Shown piece by piece: positions 59,126 to 64,000 of a DNA stretch of 64,000 nt. Below the pieces are notes generated by a model. It saw only the letters and a list, made by a program, of their open reading frames with translations, did not search any database and was not told the origin of the DNA. Origin of the DNA: Bacillota bacterium (GTDB lineage Bacteria; Bacillota; Clostridia; Acetivibrionales; JAEZXR01); assembly GCA_023419605.1 (NCBI GenBank), contig JAEZXR010000043.1, forward strand, positions 1 to 64,000, read 5' to 3'. Each line of letters opens with the position of its first letter. The first letter of the stretch is position 1. The position numbers and the translations under genes were made by a program.

Positions 59126-61153
59126 CTATCCGATCTGGCTCGGATGTTTCTTAAAAAAGTCTACTCTGGGCTCCAGGAACTTAAGCCTGTGCTCCTGCGG
59201 GCTGTTCATAAAGGTATAGATGGGCTCAAAGATCCGATCCCAGTTCCAAAAATCTTCCTTGAGGTTAAGATAATCCAGTACCATCTCCGTACCTTCCGGT
59301 GCGATGGGGTGCATCAGAACCGTTGCCGTACGGACCATGTGAAACGCATCCACCAGGGTTTGGAAACGAAGCGCCGCATTCTCCTCCTCTTCCGCCTGCC
59401 GCATATTTTTCGCCCAGTACTTGTTTACATTGCGAATATAGGTATCCATCAGGTTCATTACAAGATGGAACTCGCATTTGTAAATCAACCGCTCAAATTC
59501 AAGGATGGTCTTTTCCGCCTCTTCCCGTATTTCTTTACTGATGTTCCCTACCGGGATTTTTCCATCGTAATACTTTTGGGCGGAATAAAAACAGGAGCGT
59601 ACCACCCGGTTCAATACATTCGTAAGCAGATTCCCCTCTTTCAGTACCGGATCATTGTCCTTCTCACCGGCCTTTGGGTTTAAGGGTTTCGGCTGGAAAC
59701 CAACACTTCGGATTCCAAGTCCCAGACCGAGGAAATGAGCCCGTAATTGTTCTACTGTATAATATTCAAGCAGTTCCCTGGCCGTAGGGGGTTTGATTTC
59801 TCCGCTGCTGCTGGCCTTTTTATCTAAAAAGAGAATATGGTTATTCGCAATAAGTGCAGGCAGTTGCAGTTCCCCTTCCGCAGGATCGGCGGAAGGAGCT
59901 TTCCCCTGGCTCCCCATGAACATGGCCATTTCTACAGGCCCGTAGAAGTAAATATTATCTTCACCGATAAATTGGTATACCTTCGACTCTTTGGAGCACC
60001 ACCAGTCCTTCCAGGTATTTTTGTCCTTGTTTTGCAGTTCAAGACAAGCCATGGTAAAGGAGATGGGCGCCCAGAGGGATTCCGGCCATACCCAGACGGT
60101 TAAATCCTCCAGTCCTTCCAGTGCAGGCGCCGGAACTCCCCACTCGATATTTCCCGTCAGCCGGAAGGGCACCAGCGTCTTACCGGTACGGAAACGGATG
60201 GAATTTCCGGAAAGCAGGGAACACGCCTTTTCCCTTTTTTCAAGACTGTCAAAAACCAGAAGCACGGAGGATTTATTTTCCTCATCACACAAAGTATATT
60301 CAGGAAGCTGGCCCTCTATCGTACTTAACAAATCCAGTTGGTCTCTTTTTACATAGATAACGGGCGGCTCTAAAAACTCCTGAATGCTTTTGGCAACAAA
60401 GTGCCGGGAGCTCGGGTGCTTTTTAAATTCTTCAAGCCATTGCGCCAGTAAATCATGGAACTCATTCAGTGCGAAGTACCAATTCGTTACCCCCCTCATT
60501 TCCGGCTTCTTTCCCGAAAGAGTACTCTTCGGATTGATCAGCTCGCTGGGCATATACTGATGTCCCAAGGAGCATTCATCCGCATACCCTCTTTCCGATG
60601 AACAGCCTGCAATAGGACATTGCCCCACCACCTGACGCCCATTAAGGAACACATCAAGTTCGGTATCATAAAACTGCGATGTAGTCATTTTTATAAGGTG
60701 TCCGTTGGCGTGGAGTTTATTAATGAAAGCAGAAGAAACTTCACGGTGAATCTCTGCCGAAGGGCCGATACCGGAAGCAGCAAAAAGATCGATATCGATG
60801 GCATAGGATTCCAAAACTTCCCTTTGCCGGTTATGGTTAAGCTGGACAAACTCCTCAATGGTACCTTTAAAAGCTCCCTTATCTACCAGCTGGCGGTGGT
60901 GCTCCACGATGGGAGAGCCGTAGCAGTCCGTCCCCGAAACAAAAATAACATTCTCTTTGCCAATGCGATCGCGCAAAAAACGTGCGAAGGTGTCCGCATG
61001 AACAAAAACTCCACCGATATGCCCCAGATGAAGCTCCTTATTTCCATAAGGCATTCCGGCCGTAATGACTGCTCGCCTGGGGAATTCAGGCCTGTTTTCG
61101 GCCGAAGCAGCTTCTGGGATCGAATTTCTATTTTTTTCTTCCCGGTTATTCAT
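59126..61153 (-). CDS. metG: Methionyl-tRNA synthetase, divergent type
   Basis: The 675-residue class I synthetase has HLGH in GNKELHLGHIGGVFVHADTF, SGTDCYGSPI, a zinc-knuckle-like CPIAGCSSERGYADECSLGH (three Cys, one His), and GEDNIYFYGPVEMAMFMGSQ. The KMSKS loop is replaced by LDKKASSSGE, so the second lysine is lost. The C-terminal anticodon-binding helical domain is present (LMDTYIRNVNKYWAKNMRQA), with no tRNA-binding extension. A T-box leader precedes it. It may be a second, stress- or antibiotic-tolerant MetRS beside a normal enzyme elsewhere. Confidence 0.85.
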   Translation of the reverse strand: MNNREEKNRNSIPEAASAENRPEFPRRAVITAGMPYGNKELHLGHIGGVFVHADTFARFLRDRIGKENVIFVSGTDCYGSPIVEHHRQLVDKGAFKGTIEEFVQLNHNRQREVLESYAIDIDLFAASGIGPSAEIHREVSSAFINKLHANGHLIKMTTSQFYDTELDVFLNGRQVVGQCPIAGCSSERGYADECSLGHQYMPSELINPKSTLSGKKPEMRGVTNWYFALNEFHDLLAQWLEEFKKHPSSRHFVAKSIQEFLEPPVIYVKRDQLDLLSTIEGQLPEYTLCDEENKSSVLLVFDSLEKREKACSLLSGNSIRFRTGKTLVPFRLTGNIEWGVPAPALEGLEDLTVWVWPESLWAPISFTMACLELQNKDKNTWKDWWCSKESKVYQFIGEDNIYFYGPVEMAMFMGSQGKAPSADPAEGELQLPALIANNHILFLDKKASSSGEIKPPTARELLEYYTVEQLRAHFLGLGLGIRSVGFQPKPLNPKAGEKDNDPVLKEGNLLTNVLNRVVRSCFYSAQKYYDGKIPVGNISKEIREEAEKTILEFERLIYKCEFHLVMNLMDTYIRNVNKYWAKNMRQAEEEENAALRFQTLVDAFHMVRTATVLMHPIAPEGTEMVLDYLNLKEDFWNWDRIFEPIYTFMNSPQEHRLKFLEPRVDFFKKHPSQIG

Positions 61154-61189
61154 ATAAGTTCCTCCTTTTATTAAAGCCTGTTATTTTGA

Positions 61190-61573
61190 TCACTTGAATC
61201 CCATTAAAAAAGCTCCCACCTCCAGGAATATATCCTGGGGACGAGAGCCTATGCTTCGTGGTACCACCCCGGTTTACCCTTGCTTCACAGCAAAGGTCTT
61301 ATCAAGTACGTCACATCGGATTGCCTTCGTTTCTACAGGAAACGCTTGATGCGAGATACTGCAGCACGGTAACGGGTGCCGCCGTTGCAGCCTACTGGGA
61401 TAAGGAATTCTGAAACACACCAGAGGATAGTCCCTCCGGCAGAATTTGCCTCTCTAGTTCGGTGCAAAGCTCCAAGGCCTGTTCAGCTACTTCCGCAACG
61501 CCCATTCTCAGCAATCAGGGTTCTCTGTAGGTGAGGAAACTTAGCTTACTATCCCTTTTCATAGCATTTTGTT
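61190..61573 (-). ncRNA. T-box riboswitch leader of metG
   Basis: The T-box core reads GGGGTGGTACCACG on the minus strand (61257-61270). It is followed by the intrinsic terminator at about 61206-61249, GCTCTCGTCCCCAGG pairing with CCTGGAGGTGGGAGC and then TTTTTT. Upstream are the long stem I (around 61480-61560, with GCTGAGAATGGGCG) and stems II/III. Uncharged tRNA would switch the terminator off. The specifier codon should be ATG for methionine, but I could not assign it with certainty. Confidence 0.9.
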
Positions 61574-61579
61574 TATATT

Positions 61580-61608
61580 ATTATAAACTTTAACTAAAAT
61601 AATGTAAA
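61580..61608 (-). promoter_or_regulatory. Promoter of the T-box/metG transcript
   Basis: On the minus strand TTTACA (61603-61608) and TATAAT (61580-61585) are exactly 17 bp apart. Transcription would start near 61573, just before stem I of the T-box. Confidence 0.8.
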
Positions 61609-61658
61609 GTGCTAAAAACTTTCGCGTGCCTTTTCGGCTTCGTCCTGTAGTTTGCAGC

Positions 61659-63566
61659 TTATCCGGTGATACTGCATGTTATATATAATTCATACAAGTG
61701 CTCAAGCTCCTTTATCAATTCATCATACTCCACATATTTCTCCGGTGGAGTATCCGCCCCAAAAGAATTTTCAAGTTCTTTCCGCTTTTCCTCCAGCTCG
61801 GTGATCCTGGCTTCTATCTGTCCGGCATCGGGCTTTTTCTCCGCCGGCTGCTTTTCCGGCTTCTTCAGGGTTTTGTTTGCTGCAGTATTCCGCTTCCCTT
61901 TTTCTGCCTGCCTGATGGCCCGGGCTTCCAGCTTCTTCAGCTTGTAAACGTCATAATTTCCCTCAAAGGATTGAACCGTATGATCGGAAAATTCCAATAT
62001 TCTGTTGATACAGCGATTCAGGAAGTACCTGTCATGCGATATGGCGATGACAGTTCCCTTGAACTCCAGCAGGGCCGTCTCCAGGGCATCCCTGGCCGGT
62101 ACATCGAGATGGTTTGTCGGCTCATCCATGATCAGGCAGTCGGGACTTTCCAGCATCATACATCCCAGGTACAGCCGAACCCTTTCTCCGCCGCTTAGCA
62201 CCTCAATTTTCTTATCAATCTCATCCCCATAAAACTGAAACCTGGCAAGATACTCCCTCGCAGCATCCATGGGCATCTCTTTTACGGCAAGGAGTTCCTC
62301 GGCAATGGTATGCCCTTCATCCTGGAAATCCACTTCCTGGCCCAGATATCCGTATCGGACCCATTCTCCCAGTCTGGCCCTCCCCTTGAAGTCTTTATCC
62401 TTTCCCAGAAGGATACCCAGCAGTGTGGTTTTACCGCAGCCATTGGGTCCTATGATTCCCACCTTTTCTCCTCCTTTTATAAGGAAGTTTACATCCGAAA
62501 ACAGCCGGTAGCTGCCGTAATATTTTGCCAGCCCCTCCGCCATGGCAATTTCGGCACTCATATGCTTGATGGTATCGAAGGAGACCTTTGGCGCTGTTGT
62601 GCGGTAAAGGTGATGCTGCTCCTTCATCTCCTTAAGGCTCACGGACAGTTCTTTCTCAAGACGCTGCACAGTTTTCAGCCGGCTTTTCCATGCACTGATT
62701 TTTTGTGTCTCTTTCAATTGTTCGGCAATGGCAGCTTCACGTTTTATTTCCTGTCTGAGCCGGAACTGCTCCTTTCGTGCAAACTCCCGCATTCGGTCCT
62801 TTTGCTCCATAAAGGTAGAATAATTTCCGCTTCGTTCTGCAATGGTTCCGTTCCCCAGCTCGGCAACCCTTGTAGCCACCTGGTCGAGGAAATACCTGTC
62901 ATGGGATATCACAAGGACGCCTCCACCAAAGCGCTTCAGAAAGCCTTCCAGCCATTCCACCGCATCGATATCCAGATGGTTTGTGGGTTCGTCCAGTACC
63001 AGGAGGTCCGGCTCCTCCAGCAAAATCCTGGCAAGGGCTACCCGCATCTTCTCTCCCCCACTCAACAGTTCCATGGGATGGGTGAGCGCTTCCTCCTTAA
63101 GGCCCAATCCAAGCAGCGTGGATCTTATTTTTGATTCTATCGTATACCCATCCAAACTTTCATAACGGCTTACAAGCCTTGTGTATTCCGAGAGAACGGC
63201 GTTATATTCTTCCGGGTTATCCACCAGTGCCGGTTCCGCCATCCGCTTCTCCAGGTTTTGTATTTTCTGTTCGAGCCGGCTTACCTCTTCATGATAGAGG
63301 GCGGTTTCTTTAAATATCGTCCCCTCAGGGTCCATTTCCTTTAAATCCTGTGTGAGGTACCCCATTTTCGTGCCTCTTGCAATGATTACACTTCCGCTGT
63401 CGCAGGCTTCGAAGCCTGCTGCGATTCTTAAAAGCGTGGTTTTCCCCGAACCATTGGGTCCGACGAGGGCAACCCTTTCCCCTTTTTCAATTCGCAGGCT
63501 GGCACCATCAAGCACCGTCCTGTTCCTGTATTCTTTTACAATATTGTTGAGTACTAATAAGCTCAT
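61659..63566 (-). CDS. ABC-F family ATPase
   Basis: The 635-residue protein has two ABC domains and no membrane segment. Domain 1 has GPNGSGKTTLLRIAAG, LSGGEKMRVALARILLEEPD and LVLDEPTNHLDIDAVEWL. Domain 2 has GPNGCGKTTLLGILLG, LSGGERVRLYLG and LIMDEPTNHLD. Between them lies the charged helical P-site linker (about 245-325), and a C-terminal coiled-coil extension (about 560-630) follows. ABC-F proteins act on the ribosome; the group includes Uup/YdiF-like factors and antibiotic-resistance factors. The tandem hairpins upstream could indicate attenuation control. Confidence 0.9.
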   Translation of the reverse strand: MSLLVLNNIVKEYRNRTVLDGASLRIEKGERVALVGPNGSGKTTLLRIAAGFEACDSGSVIIARGTKMGYLTQDLKEMDPEGTIFKETALYHEEVSRLEQKIQNLEKRMAEPALVDNPEEYNAVLSEYTRLVSRYESLDGYTIESKIRSTLLGLGLKEEALTHPMELLSGGEKMRVALARILLEEPDLLVLDEPTNHLDIDAVEWLEGFLKRFGGGVLVISHDRYFLDQVATRVAELGNGTIAERSGNYSTFMEQKDRMREFARKEQFRLRQEIKREAAIAEQLKETQKISAWKSRLKTVQRLEKELSVSLKEMKEQHHLYRTTAPKVSFDTIKHMSAEIAMAEGLAKYYGSYRLFSDVNFLIKGGEKVGIIGPNGCGKTTLLGILLGKDKDFKGRARLGEWVRYGYLGQEVDFQDEGHTIAEELLAVKEMPMDAAREYLARFQFYGDEIDKKIEVLSGGERVRLYLGCMMLESPDCLIMDEPTNHLDVPARDALETALLEFKGTVIAISHDRYFLNRCINRILEFSDHTVQSFEGNYDVYKLKKLEARAIRQAEKGKRNTAANKTLKKPEKQPAEKKPDAGQIEARITELEEKRKELENSFGADTPPEKYVEYDELIKELEHLYELYITCSITG

Positions 63567-63604
63567 AACGCTTTCCTCCTTTTATTCAACCGGATAATTC
63601 CATG

Positions 63605-63672
63605 TTTTATTGTTGTCCAGGAAAGAGGACTTTCCTGGACAACAATAAAAGACCGCAGATATATATCCGCGG
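63605..63672 (-). promoter_or_regulatory. Tandem hairpins in the ABC-F leader
   Basis: In transcript order, CCGCGGATATATATCTGCGG (63653-63672) folds on itself and is followed by TCTTTTATTG, a terminator form. Then a perfect 20-bp stem, 63605-63624 with 63631-63650, closes around a 6-base loop. The second stem ends about 30 nt before the ribosome site (AAAGGAGGAAAG). They may be an attenuator for the ABC-F gene or the terminator of an upstream gene. Confidence 0.55.
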
Positions 63673-63850
63673 CCTGGATTCCGGCAGGAAAAGGATATGG
63701 AATTCCCTAGTTAAGTAGAGTACGGTTTGTTTTCGCCGGCAGCGCTTTCAAAACATGGGATGGAGTCCATATCGTTTGTAAGCATGTCGCTGCCTGCTGC
63801 GATACAACCTGTAAACCCTTTCCTTAGCAGGAAATTTGCAGGAAATAAAA

Positions 63851-63882
63851 AAGCCGCGGAATTCGTGTGCCGTCCGCAGCTT
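63851..63882 (-). terminator. Terminator of a minus-strand gene beyond the window
   Basis: AAGC-CGCGGA pairs with TCCGC-AGCTT over nine bp with one mismatch, and the minus strand continues TTTTTTATTT. Confidence 0.65.
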
Positions 63883-64000
63883 GACTGTGCAAAATATATC
63901 GCAGCAAAGACCTCAAATCAACCGCTTCTACTAAAGAGGAGATGGTTGATTAAGCGTCAAATGCCGCATATGTTAAGCTTATACTAGCCGTACTAAACTC

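Larger units (their letters stand above)
63567..64000. other. Upstream region of the ABC-F gene and window end
   Basis: No gene is supported in this last part; an 86-codon plus-strand frame at 63727-63987 has no family features and crosses a terminator. It contains the hairpins at 63605-63672, a terminator at 63851-63882 and a small stem AATCAACC/GGTTGATT near 63917-63952. Confidence 0.5.

Noticed and set aside
63727..63987. 86-codon plus-strand frame at the window end
   Set aside because: It crosses a minus-strand terminator and a hairpin and shows no domain features.
1..64000. tRNA, rRNA, CRISPR array, prophage or complete insertion sequence
   Set aside because: No cloverleaf with GTTCRANYC arm, no regular spaced repeats and no transposase or phage structural gene was seen on either strand.

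Overview
The window looks like chromosomal DNA of an anaerobic, low-to-moderate G+C Firmicute, most likely a saccharolytic clostridium. The evidence is Gram-positive Shine-Dalgarno sites, a T-box leader on methionyl-tRNA synthetase, YesM/YesN-type two-component systems, PTS and CUT2 sugar importers, a ferredoxin-dependent 2-oxoacid oxidoreductase, a pyruvate,phosphate dikinase regulator and secreted pectin-type acetylesterases. No rRNA, tRNA, CRISPR array, prophage or intact transposase was seen. Most genes lie on the minus strand.

Layout. 0-5 kb: a MATE exporter (+), an autoregulated tetR/ketopantoate-reductase-like pair with a doubled palindromic operator, and a PIG-V-like membrane glycosyltransferase. 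5.4-17.3 kb: one 12-gene minus-strand operon (creatininase-like enzyme, MetQ-N-I importer, PaaK-like CoA ligase, aminotransferase, four-subunit 2-oxoacid:ferredoxin oxidoreductase, cystathionine beta-synthase and gamma-lyase), driven by a clear promoter followed by a roughly 260-nt leader. It reads as an uptake-and-catabolism unit for methionine or related sulfur amino acids. 17.3-25.2 kb: a scarred region with a chimeric gene remnant, a cysteine-free redoxin-like protein, the PPDK/PEP-synthase regulator, a truncated GGDEF copy joined to a long palindrome, two secreted rhamnogalacturonan-acetylesterase-like proteins with a divergent AraC regulator, and a second piece of the same duplication (regulator tail plus intact GGDEF gene). 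25.3-31.4 kb: a complete ribose operon, rbsRKDACB, with a palindromic operator over its start site.

31.4-37.5 kb: a membrane-anchored alpha/beta hydrolase, a 266-bp MITE-like element, an OmpR-type two-component pair, a LabA-like NYN protein, and remnants of a CUT1 sugar transporter next to an HxlR regulator and a small unknown protein. 37.5-47.7 kb: a membrane-anchored solute-binding protein with YesM and YesN partners, downstream of a second RbsABC-type importer plus polyol dehydrogenase. 48-56.6 kb: a DUF3800 protein, a PRD-type PTS regulator, then a self-contained PTS (own Enzyme I, an HPr lacking the regulatory serine, IIA, IIB, IIC) with an RDD membrane protein. 57-64 kb: a ZapA-domain protein with a roughly 490-residue repetitive coiled coil, a divergent T-box-controlled MetRS, and an ABC-F ATPase.

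Leading candidates for something undescribed are: the sulfur/2-oxoacid operon and its unassigned leader; the long ZapA coiled-coil protein; the structured repeat with compensatory changes at 3-75 and 51358-51388; the binding-protein/YesM/YesN module; and the PTS with its own phosphorelay. Functions are inferred from family motifs read by eye; no database search was run.
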